From Halomarina oriensis (GTDB lineage Archaea > Halobacteriota > Halobacteria > Halobacteriales > Haloarculaceae): a DNA stretch of 53,760 nucleotides. This document shows, piece after piece, positions 1-7,742 of this stretch. Positions within the stretch are counted from its first letter, which is position 1, and each line of letters starts with the position of its first letter. The notes under the pieces were generated by a model, which saw nothing but the letters and a program-made list of their open reading frames with translations, did not search any database and was not told the DNA's origin. The DNA is taken from assembly GCF_009791395.1 (NCBI RefSeq), contig NZ_WSZK01000021.1, forward strand, positions 1 to 53,760, read 5' to 3'. The position numbers were made by a program, and so were the translations under genes.

Positions 1-139
1 TCCACTTCCTGTCCCTCCTCGAGGTCCGGGCCGCCGAACGTCTTCCATGTGGAAGAAAACGTCCTCGTCCGCGTCGATCCGTCTCGATGAAACCGTAACC
101 GCCAGTGTCGTTGAAGAAGTCAACGCTGCCTTTCGCCAT
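1..139 (-). pseudogene. cspA: Cold-shock protein (CspA family), frameshifted and cut by window edge
   Basis: Reading the minus strand from the ATG at 139 gives MAKGSVDFFNDTGGYGFIET, the classic haloarchaeal cold-shock N-terminus with its RNP-like aromatic patch. The expected continuation (DADEDVFFHMEDV) appears only after a +1 shift near 75-79. The next expected part (GGPDLEEGQEV) needs another +1 shift near 37-41. Both shifts look like a single extra C before G in this strand (GAT-C-GAC and GTT-C-GGC). The family is about 64 residues and binds single-stranded nucleic acid; the 3' end lies outside the window. Either the gene is decaying or the assembly carries two base insertions. Confidence 0.75.
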
Positions 140-251
140 TACCTCTGAACGGAACGGCTATCCACTGATAAGACTTCCGCGGGTCGTGGTATCATGGTGT
201 GTGGCCCTCGGTCCGGATCCGTCTCGCCCCTCCTCCCGCCACACCGGCCCT

Positions 252-671
252 TCACCCGCTGGCCGCCGCGTCCGGACGCGTGTACGACCACGCCCAGCGA
301 ACGAGGACGGCCTGAAGCGGGAGTCGCACCACTGTCGCCAGCCGAACGAGCAGTCCGACCCACTTCGGTGCCTCCTCACCGACCACGTCCTGTGTCGCCA
401 TGTAGACGTTCGCCGGGAAGACGGCGACCAGCAACGCCACCAGCCCCCACGCGGAGCGCCGGCGCGTCCGCCGGAACAGCACACCGACCCCGAGGGCGAT
501 TTCGGCGATCCCCGAGAGGTAGACGAGCGCCAGCGGTCGAGGGAACTGCGGCGGTACGATACTGGTGTACGTCCTCGGTGACACGAAGTGCGTCACGCCA
601 GCGACCACGTAGAAGAGCGCGAGCAGGAACGGTCGCCCGTGTCGACTCCTGACGGCGGTTTCGCTACCCAT
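252..671 (-). CDS. DoxX-like four-helix membrane protein
   Basis: 139 residues. After a short basic N-terminus, hydrophobic segments lie at about 13-33, 45-65, 75-92 and 105-125, the four-helix layout of DoxX/MauE-like proteins. Motifs such as GVTHF near the first helix and SGIAEIALGVGVL in the second fit DoxX relatives, whose roles range from quinone or thiol redox to unknown. It stands alone, between the broken cold-shock gene and the tRNA-Phe region. The substrate cannot be deduced. A second DoxX-type gene lies at 34437-34898 but is not closely similar. Confidence 0.8.
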   Translation of the reverse strand: MGSETAVRSRHGRPFLLALFYVVAGVTHFVSPRTYTSIVPPQFPRPLALVYLSGIAEIALGVGVLFRRTRRRSAWGLVALLVAVFPANVYMATQDVVGEEAPKWVGLLVRLATVVRLPLQAVLVRWAWSYTRPDAAASG

Positions 672-828
672 AGCCTCGAATCGTAACCGGGCGCGAAGAG
701 CGTTGCTCTCACGGCAGGGCCGTCATCGGCTCTGAACCACGGTCGTCGCGTCTTCCGGGGTTCGAACGCGGTCGGCGTCGTTTCTTCGACGGACCGTTCG
801 CTACGCTCCCGGTTGCGGTCTCAGAATA

Positions 829-850
829 TGCCGCCTCCCGGATTGTGAAC
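829..850 (-). repeat. Truncated copy of the tRNA-Phe 3' end
   Basis: These 22 bases repeat the 3' acceptor and T-arm sequence of the tRNA-Phe gene at 966-1039 (TGCCGCCTCCCGGATT then TGAAC), with one inserted G. The copy starts 137 bp downstream of the same point in the gene. The interval between is CGCT/CTCG-rich and similar in layout to the repeats beside tRNA-Tyr. It has no D-arm or anticodon arm, so it is not a functional tRNA. Confidence 0.75.
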
Positions 851-965
851 TACGCCCGGACGTGCTCGCTTCGCTGCGCCCGTCTGGTCTCGTTCAAACC
901 GGTCGTGAGCATTTTCACTGCTCACAGACTCGGTCGCTTCGCTCTCTCACCTGTTCGCAGGAAAA

Positions 966-1039
966 TGCCGCCTCCCGGATTTGAACCGGGGACAGCTCGA
1001 TCTTCAGTCGAGTGCTCTCCCAGTCTGAGCTAAGGCGGC
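966..1039 (-). tRNA. tRNA-Phe (GAA)
   Basis: On the minus strand the 74-nt sequence has a perfect 7-bp acceptor stem (GCCGCCT/AGGCGGC) and discriminator A. The anticodon stem CTCGA/TCGAG encloses loop CTGAAGA, giving anticodon GAA. The T-arm contains GGTTCAAATCC. CCA is not encoded and no intron is present. A partial copy of its 3' end lies downstream at 829-850. Confidence 0.95.
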
Positions 1040-1092
1040 GTGCATCCGAACCGACGCCGAGGACCTGAAAAAGCGTTTCGAAACGGCCGTCG

Positions 1093-1554
1093 TCACCCCG
1101 TGGAATCGCCGTCTTCGACGATACTCTCCGGTGAGACGGCCAGCACTGGAATCGAGGAGGACATCAACACCCGCTCGGTCGTACTCCCGAGCAGGTGTTC
1201 GAGTCCCTCACGTCCACTCGTCCCCATCACGACGAGGTCGACGTCGTGGTCCGTACAGTACTCGACGATCTCCTGGTGGACCTGTACACCGTGGCCGAGG
1301 GTGGTCGTCACGGCGACGCCCGCCGTCTCGGCACGGTCCTCGACGCTGTCGAGCACCGCTTCGCCACGCTCGCGCAGTGACTCCAGTATCGTCCGCATGC
1401 TGTGCGTCGAGAGGAGCATCGACTCGACGCTCTCGTCGACGACGAACAGGACGTGGAGGTCCGCGTCGACGGTACGAGCGAGTTCGAAGGCGTGGTCGGC
1501 CGCCGCGGACGCGATGTCGCTCCCGTCGACCGGCACGAGGATTCGGTCGTACAT
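1093..1554 (-). CDS. Universal stress protein (UspA family)
   Basis: 153 residues, one Usp domain. The N-terminal strand MYDRILVPVDGSD carries the conserved Asp, and the C-terminal MGTSGREGLEHLLGST matches the G-2x-G-9x-G(S/T) ATP-binding motif, so this is probably a nucleotide-binding member. Usp proteins are soluble dimers linked to stress and starvation responses; the target is unknown. It is monocistronic on the minus strand between the two tRNA genes. The ATG at 1554 gives the standard family N-terminus directly. Confidence 0.93.
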   Translation of the reverse strand: MYDRILVPVDGSDIASAAADHAFELARTVDADLHVLFVVDESVESMLLSTHSMRTILESLRERGEAVLDSVEDRAETAGVAVTTTLGHGVQVHQEIVEYCTDHDVDLVVMGTSGREGLEHLLGSTTERVLMSSSIPVLAVSPESIVEDGDSTG

Positions 1555-1559
1555 TCGTC

Positions 1560-2326
1560 TGCCACGTGTGCGGGCGCGAGGCTTAGTTGTATGTCACCGA
1601 CTACGTCTTCGCCCGTCGCCGCCACCCACGAGCGACGTGGTTCGCGGGAGAAGTCCGCTCTCCCGGATTCGCATCTGTGAGACGCACAAGCGTCTCATCG
1701 CTTCGTGGCGCTCTCTGCAACGGTCCGCGTCGACGACTGCTTCGCCGGGAGGTAGCTGTTCGACAGGCGCGACAGACTGGTTCTCGACGTTCGTTCTTCC
1801 AAACGGTCATTAAGCGAGAGTGGCGCTCGCTGCCGAACTCGCTTAATGGTCGGATTGGAAACCATTGGGACGACCTCGCTCGACGTTCGGTTCGGAGGGT
1901 ATCGCCGTTCGCTCTACCCGGTCGTGTCGGTGGCTCTCACCACTCGCTCCCGGTGGTCGCTCGTTGCTCGAATCGTGTCGAGGTCACTTCTCTGATCTCA
2001 CCGTGCTCGCTTCGCTCGCGGTTCGGTCACGAAGAAGTCCGCTCTCCCCGATTTGAATACGCCGAGACGTGCTCGCTCACGCTGCGCGCGTCTCGTCTCT
2101 TCAAACGGTCGAGACGACGTTTTCACCGCTCACCGGCTCGCTCGCTCCGCTCCCTCGCGCGTGGTTCGCGGGAAAAGTCCGCTCTCCCCGATTTGAATCC
2201 AGTCGCTCCCTCCGGAAGACGCGCTCCGCTTGTCTTCCGTGCTCCCTATCCAAATCGTGTCGCTGTAGACGTTCTCACTGCTCGCAGTTCGGTCGCGTCG
2301 CTCCCTCACGTTGCTCGCAGGAGAAG
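1560..2326 (-). repeat. Non-coding stretch with repeated tRNA-Tyr 3'-end fragments
   Basis: No convincing gene lies here. The region downstream of tRNA-Tyr holds three partial copies of the tRNA 3' end. Copies at 2178-2197 and 2038-2057 match 20 bases (TCCGCTCTCCCCGATTTGAA); a weaker one is at 1654-1672. Spacing between successive copies, counting the gene at 2327, is 149, 140 and about 384 bp. Each copy is preceded by a similar block rich in CGCTC and CTCGC that ends in TTCGCGGGAA-like sequence. A serially duplicated attachment site or decayed satellite insertions would explain this. Confidence 0.7.
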
Positions 2327-2400
2327 TCCGCTCTCCCCGATTTGAACGGGGGGCAAGTCGATCTACAGTCGACTGCTCTGCCAGACTGAGCTAAGAGCGG
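2327..2400 (-). tRNA. tRNA-Tyr (GTA)
   Basis: The minus strand gives 74 nt with acceptor stem CCGCTCT/AGAGCGG, including the C1-G72 pair expected of archaeal tRNA-Tyr, and discriminator A. The anticodon stem GTCGA/TCGAC holds loop CTGTAGA, anticodon GTA. There is no intron and no encoded CCA. An AT-rich box (AATTTAAT on the plus strand, 2426-2433) lies about 30 bp upstream of the 5' end and is a good TATA element. Confidence 0.95.
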
Positions 2401-2477
2401 CCTGTCTGGTGGCAGTAGGTGCCGGAATTTAATGCTTGTCTTTCGTGCCGATTCGGCTGACGCCCGTATGACACCTA

Positions 2478-2490
2478 GTAAGATATATAT
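2478..2490 (+). promoter_or_regulatory. cdrL promoter TATA box
   Basis: GTAAGATATATAT lies about 30 bp ahead of the cdrL ATG at 2518, the spacing expected for a haloarchaeal TATA box with a nearly leaderless transcript. Its first six bases, GTAAGA, match most of the GTAAGAC motif repeated ahead of cdrS. Confidence 0.6.
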
Positions 2491-2517
2491 CAGATTAGGA
2501 GTAATCGAACGCATCCG

Positions 2518-3057
2518 ATGAGCAAGATCACGTTCCGTGCGGACGACGACCTCGTCGCTCGTATCGAGGCGTACGACGCCTCGAAGAGCGAGGTGATGCG
2601 CGAGGCGCTTCGCGCGTACCTCGACGAGGGGTCGTCTCCGTCGGACGCCGCGGCACCCGCGCCGATGGGCCAGACGCTCGACGCTCTCGTGCGCGAGCGC
2701 GTGGACACGCTCGTCGACCAGCGAATCGAAGCCGTGCTCGCCGAGCAGCGACGCACCGACCGCGAGCGCGCCCCCCAAGACGTCAACGTCACGGTCAACC
2801 TCGCCGACGAGCGACAGGCGAGCGAGGCTATCCAGGAGGCCGAAGCGTCGGCTCTCTCGGCGACCGAACGGCGGGAGTCGGACTGCTCGGGCTGTGGCGA
2901 GACGCTCGACGACGATGCGGTCTACTGTCCGAACTGTGGCGAGAAGGCGAACCACCGTGTCTTCTGTGACTGCGGCGACGAACTCCGCTCGGACTGGTCG
3001 TTCTGTCCCGGCTGTGGCCGTCGGACACCTGCGGCAGACGTCCTGGAACGCTCGTAA
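2518..3057 (+). CDS. cdrL: Ribbon-helix-helix / double zinc-ribbon regulator CdrL
   Basis: 179 residues. The first ~40 ([20 protein letters not shown]...) form a CopG/MetJ-type ribbon-helix-helix DNA-binding domain. A charged helical linker spans about 50-115. Two C-terminal zinc ribbons use C123/C126/C137/C140 and C150/C152/C163/C166. The location directly upstream of the short RHH gene and ftsZ2 matches the haloarchaeal cdrL (cell division regulator, long), described with CdrS as a regulator of division genes. The ATG at 2518 sits just after a TATA box. The role of the zinc ribbons is not shown by sequence; protein contacts are possible. Confidence 0.85.
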   Translation: MSKITFRADDDLVARIEAYDASKSEVMREALRAYLDEGSSPSDAAAPAPMGQTLDALVRERVDTLVDQRIEAVLAEQRRTDRERAPQDVNVTVNLADERQASEAIQEAEASALSATERRESDCSGCGETLDDDAVYCPNCGEKANHRVFCDCGDELRSDWSFCPGCGRRTPAADVLERS

Positions 3058-3108
3058 ACGCCGTAGACGGTGGCGTTGGCTCCTGTTTACGTGGCTGTTT
3101 CGCCGCGC

Positions 3109-3271
3109 GTCTTACGCTCGGCCAAAGTTTTATTACATATCGGGGTATGGAAACACCTGCGTAAGACAGTCGTCTTACACGGGGCGCGACGGGGAGGATT
3201 CCCGTCTCGTACTGCGGTTTCGACCCGTGTCCGACGCCTGGGTCGTCGTGACACACGGCTCGGTGTCTTAC
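3109..3271 (+). promoter_or_regulatory. cdrS-ftsZ2 promoter with repeated GTCTTAC/GTAAGAC motifs
   Basis: The cdrL-cdrS gap contains GTCTTAC at 3109-3115, the inverted pair GTAAGAC-AGTC-GTCTTAC at 3161-3178, and another GTCTTAC at 3265-3271. An AT-rich TATA-like stretch (TTTTATTACATA) lies at about 3128-3139, between the first site and the inverted pair. Short inverted repeats of this kind are typical RHH operators, so CdrS or CdrL binding is a reasonable inference. The motif also occurs singly at 45673 and 53672, so it is the clustering that is notable. Confidence 0.55.
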
Positions 3272-3289
3272 CAAGGGGAATACGACAAA

Positions 3290-3463
3290 ATGGAGCGTGT
3301 GACACTACGGATACCGAAGCAGCAGATCGAGGAAGTTGAGCGCATGGTCGAGACCGGGGAGTACCCGAATCGCAGCGAGGCGATTCGTGCCGCGGTCCGC
3401 GACATGATCAACGAGGACAACTCCGAGCGCCGCGACAAGAAGCGGCCGTGGGCGAGGGCCTGA
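3290..3463 (+). CDS. cdrS: Ribbon-helix-helix cell-division regulator CdrS
   Basis: 57 residues, almost entirely one RHH domain: [20 protein letters not shown] forms the strand and first helix, and [15 protein letters not shown] the second helix with the conserved SEAIR turn. In haloarchaea CdrS is co-transcribed with ftsZ2 and controls it and other division genes. Here the TGA stop ends at 3463 and the ftsZ2 ATG begins at 3464, with no gap, so translation is probably coupled. Longer in-frame extensions upstream are not protein-like, so the ATG at 3290 is preferred. The motif cluster at 3109-3271 lies in its promoter. Confidence 0.92.
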   Translation: MERVTLRIPKQQIEEVERMVETGEYPNRSEAIRAAVRDMINEDNSERRDKKRPWARA

Positions 3464-4678
3464 ATGCAGGACATCGTCAACTCGGCGCTCGAAAACGCCG
3501 AGAAAGAACAACAGCAGCGCTCGGACGCGAGCGGGTCGGAGGCCGACGAGTTCGGCGACCCCCGCATCGTCATCGTCGGCTGTGGTGGCGCGGGCAACAA
3601 CACCGTCAACCGCCTGTACAACATCGGCGTCGACGGCGCTGACACCATCGCCATCAACACCGACAAACAGCACCTGAAGATGATCGAGGCCGACACGAAG
3701 ATACTCGTCGGCAAGTCGCTCACGCAGGGGCTGGGTGCCGGTGGTGACCCGTCGATGGGCGAGCGCGCCACGGAGATGGCCCAGGGCACCGTCAAGGACG
3801 TCCTCGGCGAGGCGGACCTCGTGTTCGTCACCGCCGGCATGGGTGGTGGCACCGGAACCGGTGCGGCCCCCGTGGTCGCCAACATCGCCAAAGAGCAGGG
3901 CGCGATCGTCGTCGGGATGGTCTCGACGCCGTTCAACGTCGAGCGTGCCCGCACGGTGAAAGCCGAGGAAGGGCTGGAGAAACTCCGCAACGCCGCGGAC
4001 TCCATCATCGTCCTCGACAACAACCGGCTGCTCGACTACGTCCCGAACCTGCCCATCGGCAAGGCGTTCTCGGTCATGGACCAGATCATCGCCGAGACCG
4101 TCAAGGGCATCTCGGAGACCATCACCCAGCCGAGCCTCATCAACCTCGACTACGCCGACATGACGGCCATCATGGGCCAGGGCGGCGTCGCCGTCATGCT
4201 CGTCGGCGAGACACAGGACAAGAACAAGACCCAGGAAGTGGTCAAGGACGCGATGAACCACCCGCTGCTGGACGTGGATTACCGCGGCGCGACGGGTGGC
4301 CTCGTCCACATCACCGGCGGTCCCGACCTCACGCTGAAAGAGGCCGAGGGCATCGCCCAGAACATCACCGAACGGCTCGAAGCCAACGCGAACGTCATCT
4401 GGGGCGCTCGCATCCAGGAGGAGTACAAGGGCAAGGTGCGCGTCATGGCCATCATGACGGGCGTCCAGTCCGCACAGATCCTCGGGCCGACGACCCAGAA
4501 GCAGGCCAACGCCTCCCGCGAGGCCATCGACAGCGCCGGCGGGACGGGGTCGACGTCCCAGAGCCACCAGTTCGAGTCGAACTCGGGCAACAGTGGCGGC
4601 AACGGCGTCAACTTCGGTGAGACCGACGGCGGTCGCAGCGAAGTCGAACAGAACAACGGCCTCGACGTCATCCGGTAA
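3464..4678 (+). CDS. ftsZ2: Cell division protein FtsZ2
   Basis: 404 residues. It contains the tubulin signature GGGTGTG at 127-133, the nucleotide-binding GGAGNN at 41-46 and the T7 loop NLDYAD (227-232) that completes GTP hydrolysis in the next subunit. The N-terminal MQDIV and its fusion to the RHH gene match haloarchaeal FtsZ2, which acts in midcell constriction alongside FtsZ1 (not in this window). A Ser/Asn/Gly-rich tail follows residue ~350 and ends in a short conserved-looking peptide (NNGLDVIR) that may bind partners such as SepF. Length is normal for the family. Confidence 0.96.
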   Translation: MQDIVNSALENAEKEQQQRSDASGSEADEFGDPRIVIVGCGGAGNNTVNRLYNIGVDGADTIAINTDKQHLKMIEADTKILVGKSLTQGLGAGGDPSMGERATEMAQGTVKDVLGEADLVFVTAGMGGGTGTGAAPVVANIAKEQGAIVVGMVSTPFNVERARTVKAEEGLEKLRNAADSIIVLDNNRLLDYVPNLPIGKAFSVMDQIIAETVKGISETITQPSLINLDYADMTAIMGQGGVAVMLVGETQDKNKTQEVVKDAMNHPLLDVDYRGATGGLVHITGGPDLTLKEAEGIAQNITERLEANANVIWGARIQEEYKGKVRVMAIMTGVQSAQILGPTTQKQANASREAIDSAGGTGSTSQSHQFESNSGNSGGNGVNFGETDGGRSEVEQNNGLDVIR

Positions 4679-4923
4679 CGCGTCGAGTTCTTCCACCTGT
4701 TCTCGACTCGTCGAGCGACCGCGCTCCACCGTCTATCCTGCGTTTACGCCGCAACTCGTGCTTCGGACCGTACTCTCAGCGCCTCGTTCATCGCCACGTC
4801 CCACACCTCTTCGGACGGCCTCTGGATGTGGATTCTCGTCTCGGTGTGACTCGTCGGTCTGTACCGGCGGCCGAGTCGACAGACTCACGTAGCGACGTGT
4901 AAACGCTCGTCTCAGCGGCTCCG

Positions 4924-5925
4924 TCAGTCGCCGCTCGTCTCCACGCCCGCGTCGGCCTCGTGGACCGCCTCGACGAGTTCGCACTTGCGACAGAGGTCTC
5001 GGGTCGTCGTCGCGCCACAGCGGTCGCACTCGCCGAGGTTCGGGCCGTCGCCGTCGCCGCGGAACCGTTCGGCGACGATGGCGGCGAACTCCTCGTAGCC
5101 CGCCATGATGGAGTGGCGCGTGCCGGGATGGTTCTCCTCTAAGCCGAGGAGGAGTTCCTGAATCTCCCCGCGATACGCCTCCGAGGAGTGGGGACACTCG
5201 GCCATGTGTGTCGGTAGTTCGCGGAGGTGGGCGTACAGGGCCACCTCCTTCTCGGGGACGTCCCGGAGCGGTTTCGCGCGCGGGACGAACTCGTCGGCGT
5301 GTTCGTCGCCGCGGCGGTCGAAACTCCCGAGCGAGGCGTCGAAGTGTTTCGCCATCTGGCGCAGGTCTCCCGAGAGTACGTTCATCAGCGCGGTCTGGGC
5401 CTCGTCGTCTAAGTTGTGGCCCGTCAGCAGTTTGTCGGCGTCCAGCGCCTCGGCGTACCGCGAGAGCACGTCTCGACGGAACACCCCGCAGTACGCGCAG
5501 GGGGCCATCCCCTCGGGGTCCTCGCGGGCGACGTCGTCCATCTTCAGGCCGAACTCCTCCTCGTAGCTCACCACCTCGTGGCGGATGTCGAGGTCGTCGG
5601 TCAGCGCGAGACAGGCGTCGAGCGACTCGTCGCGGTAGCCCTGAATCCCCTCGTGGATGGTCAGCGCGACCAGTTCGACGCGGGGGTCCTCGGCGAACGT
5701 CTCGTGGAGAATCTGGGTGAGGACGACGCTGTCTTTCCCACCGGAGAGGCCGACGACCCACGTCTCGGGGTCCTCGGGCGTGGCGTCGTCCGGCAGGAGG
5801 ACGTCGTCCCGGACGCGCCGTCGAAGCCGTTTCTCGACCGAGCGACAGAAGTGCGACTCACAGAGGTGCAGGCCGGAGTAGGCGGCGTGCATCACCGCCG
5901 GTGTGCCACACTTCTCACAGTCCAT
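4924..5925 (-). CDS. ncsA: tRNA-2-thiolation enzyme NcsA (Ncs6/TtuA family)
   Basis: 333 residues from the ATG at 5925 (MDCEKCG). A longer reading frame to 6012 adds residues unlike the family. There is an N-terminal zinc CxxC/CxxH pair, a PP-loop SGGKDS at 61-66, cysteines C143/C146 and C244 that could bind an Fe-S cluster as in TtuA, and a C-terminal zinc ribbon (CDRCG...CRKC). NcsA adenylates U34 of Lys/Glu/Gln tRNAs before 2-thiolation with a ubiquitin-like SAMP sulfur carrier. It is convergent with ftsZ2. The 245-bp gap between them holds no supported gene. Confidence 0.92.
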   Translation of the reverse strand: MDCEKCGTPAVMHAAYSGLHLCESHFCRSVEKRLRRRVRDDVLLPDDATPEDPETWVVGLSGGKDSVVLTQILHETFAEDPRVELVALTIHEGIQGYRDESLDACLALTDDLDIRHEVVSYEEEFGLKMDDVAREDPEGMAPCAYCGVFRRDVLSRYAEALDADKLLTGHNLDDEAQTALMNVLSGDLRQMAKHFDASLGSFDRRGDEHADEFVPRAKPLRDVPEKEVALYAHLRELPTHMAECPHSSEAYRGEIQELLLGLEENHPGTRHSIMAGYEEFAAIVAERFRGDGDGPNLGECDRCGATTTRDLCRKCELVEAVHEADAGVETSGD

Positions 5926-6097
5926 GCCGGCGCTGGGGGTTCGAGCGGGATAACGTCCGCGTTCGACCGCCACCCGCTCCCCGACGTTCGATGCTGAACG
6001 AACCACAGCCACAAATATTAACTCTATCTAGTGATGGATTCTACTCGTCCGACACGCCGTCGGACGGTACCATGACAGACGACGACACCGCGACGAC

Positions 6098-6103
6098 GGA
6101 GGT
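6098..6103 (+). promoter_or_regulatory. Strong Shine-Dalgarno site of the amidase gene
   Basis: GGAGGT sits six bases before the ATG at 6110, a near-perfect anti-16S match that is uncommon among the mostly leaderless genes here. It fixes the start of the Tat signal peptide. Confidence 0.6.
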
Positions 6104-6109
6104 AGAGCG

Positions 6110-7186
6110 ATGAGCGACCGACGGACGTTCCTGAAGGGCGTCGGCGCGTCGGCGGTCGGCGGTCTCTCGCTTCTGAGCGCGGGGACGGCGAGTGCGGCGG
6201 CCCCACCGGCCGACGAGTACATCGCGGCCGACCCCTCGAACTACTCGGACGACTACCGTGGCGCGGCCGACATCGACTGGGTGGTCGTCCACATCACCGA
6301 CGGGACGTGGGGGAGTGCGGTCAACTGGTTCCAGGACTCGCGGGCCGACGTGAGCGCCCACTACGTCGTGCGCAACAGCGACGGGTACACCGCCCAGATG
6401 GTCGACGAACAGGACGTCGCGTGGCACGCCGGGGGCTTCAACTCGAACGCCATCGGCATCGAACACGAGTGGCACGACGGGCAGAACGGCATCTCCGACG
6501 CCGCGTACGCCGCCAGCGCCGACATCGTCGACCACGTCGCCAGCGCCTACGACGTCCCCAAACAGTACTTCACCGATCCGTGTGCCGCGGCGAACGCCTC
6601 GGGTGGTATCGTCGGGCACACCAACGCCCCGAAGTACGGCGACTGCGGGAACACGAGCTACAAGTCCTGTCCACAGCCGGCGTGGGACTGGGGCCGTTAC
6701 ATGGAGTTCGTCGACGGGAGCGCCGGCGACGGCGGTTCGGGTGGCGACGACGGTGGTTCCGGCGGGTCGTACGCCTGGGAGTACTTCTCGAACGGGGACC
6801 AGGGAGAGGACGTCTACACCATCCAGTACCTGCTCGAACAGCAAGGCTACGATCTGCAGTACCACGACGGCATCTACGGCAGCGAGGTGGAGGGGGCCAT
6901 CGAAAGCTTCCAGTCGGCGAGCGGCCTCGCCGTCGACGGCGTCGTCGGCCCGAACACGTGGGACGCGCTGGTCGTCACCGTCGCCGGGCCGAACGACGAC
7001 CCGTGGTGGGCGACCTACGCCGCTCAGCACTCGCTGCGCTACGGCCACGGCTACAGCATCGCCGTCGACGGCTACTACGGCAGCGAGACGGAGGGCGCTA
7101 TCGAGTCCTTCCAGTCCGGTGCGGGGTTGGCCGTCGACGGCATCGTCGGGCCGAACACGTGGCAGGCGCTCGTCGACCTGACCTGA
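6110..7186 (+). CDS. Tat-exported N-acetylmuramoyl-L-alanine amidase-like protein with two peptidoglycan-binding domains
   Basis: 358 residues. The twin-arginine signal MSDRRTFLKGVGASAVGG ends around the AXA site near 28-31. An Amidase_2/PGRP-type domain spans about 50-200, with zinc-ligand candidates H61 (VVVHITD), H170 (IVGHTN) and C187, and acidic E118. A Gly/Ser/Asp linker (203-220) leads to two PG_binding_1 repeats (about 225-288 and 295-356) sharing the YGSE.EGAIESFQS core and VDG.VGPNTW.AL. These families cleave and bind bacterial peptidoglycan, which archaea lack, so the likely target is foreign cell walls. No immunity or phage gene adjoins it. Activity is inferred. Confidence 0.88.
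   Translation: MSDRRTFLKGVGASAVGGLSLLSAGTASAAAPPADEYIAADPSNYSDDYRGAADIDWVVVHITDGTWGSAVNWFQDSRADVSAHYVVRNSDGYTAQMVDEQDVAWHAGGFNSNAIGIEHEWHDGQNGISDAAYAASADIVDHVASAYDVPKQYFTDPCAAANASGGIVGHTNAPKYGDCGNTSYKSCPQPAWDWGRYMEFVDGSAGDGGSGGDDGGSGGSYAWEYFSNGDQGEDVYTIQYLLEQQGYDLQYHDGIYGSEVEGAIESFQSASGLAVDGVVGPNTWDALVVTVAGPNDDPWWATYAAQHSLRYGHGYSIAVDGYYGSETEGAIESFQSGAGLAVDGIVGPNTWQALVDLT
6879..7175 (+). repeat. Internal tandem repeat encoding the two peptidoglycan-binding domains
   Basis: The cores at about 6871-6975 and 7063-7167 are highly similar at DNA level, both encoding GSE-EGAIESFQS and a GPNTW motif, as expected from domain duplication within the gene. The intervening ~90 bp differ, so the repeat is not a recent exact copy. 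Confidence 0.7.
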
Positions 7187-7206
7187 CCGGGTCGGACCGC
7201 GCCGTG

Positions 7207-7572
7207 CTACATCCTCGAGTCCGCTCTGTTGCGTGATTCGAACGCCCAGAAGACGAGCGATCCGAGGACGGTGATGAGCAGGGAGAACGCCGCGACACCC
7301 GCGGCGACCGTGGGTCGCGAGCGGAGCAACTCGACGAGGACGGCGGTCCACGCCGCCAGCAGGAAGGCGTCGAGCGGTCGCGGTGCGTAGCGGTCACGCA
7401 TCTCCTGCCACCGCTGTGGCGGTCGCCAGTCGGTGACCGCGCTCACGACGCGGGGGCCGACGGCCGCCGCGCTCGTCGCCAGCGCGAGGTCAAGGGCGAC
7501 CAACCCGAAGACGACCCCGGCCCCGAAGACGCCGGGGCCGAGGTCGACCGCCTGTGCCACGACCGGGTTCAT
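7207..7572 (-). CDS. Hypothetical small membrane protein
   Basis: 121 residues from the ATG at 7572. There are three hydrophobic segments, at about 10-38, 70-85 and 90-112. The first contains AGVVFGLVALDLALATSAAA, and between segments one and two is a soluble stretch with WRPPQRWQEMRDRY. The C-terminus is charged. It converges with the amidase gene, whose stop is 20 bp away, and has no clear operon partner. I recognise no family. Codon use and hydrophobic pattern look genuine. Confidence 0.65.
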   Translation of the reverse strand: MNPVVAQAVDLGPGVFGAGVVFGLVALDLALATSAAAVGPRVVSAVTDWRPPQRWQEMRDRYAPRPLDAFLLAAWTAVLVELLRSRPTVAAGVAAFSLLITVLGSLVFWAFESRNRADSRM

Positions 7573-7742
7573 ACCGGCTCCTTAGTAATCTCGCACTTAA
7601 ATCTCGTGACTTTCTTACACTTCGACTGACAGCTCCGACGACGTGTGTCCGACGCTCGCCCGACACCTTCCCGACGTGAGGAACGTCGTGTCGGTCGAGC
7701 GCCGAGAGAAACCGCTTTCGGCGGCCGTCCCCTGCGTCGCGT

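Noticed and set aside
829-2326. Integrated provirus or plasmid bounded by tRNA 3' repeats
   Set aside because: No integrase or other mobile gene lies between the copies, and spacing is only about 140 bp.
2275-2955. 226-residue minus frame over cdrL and tRNA-Tyr
   Set aside because: It is an antisense shadow of cdrL and runs through the tRNA gene.
4740-4880. Minus-strand peptide-like frame ending RIHIQRPSEEVWDVAMNEAL...
   Set aside because: It looks protein-like and faintly like a START-domain entry, but has no start codon after an in-frame stop and is under 50 codons. It was left as a possible remnant.
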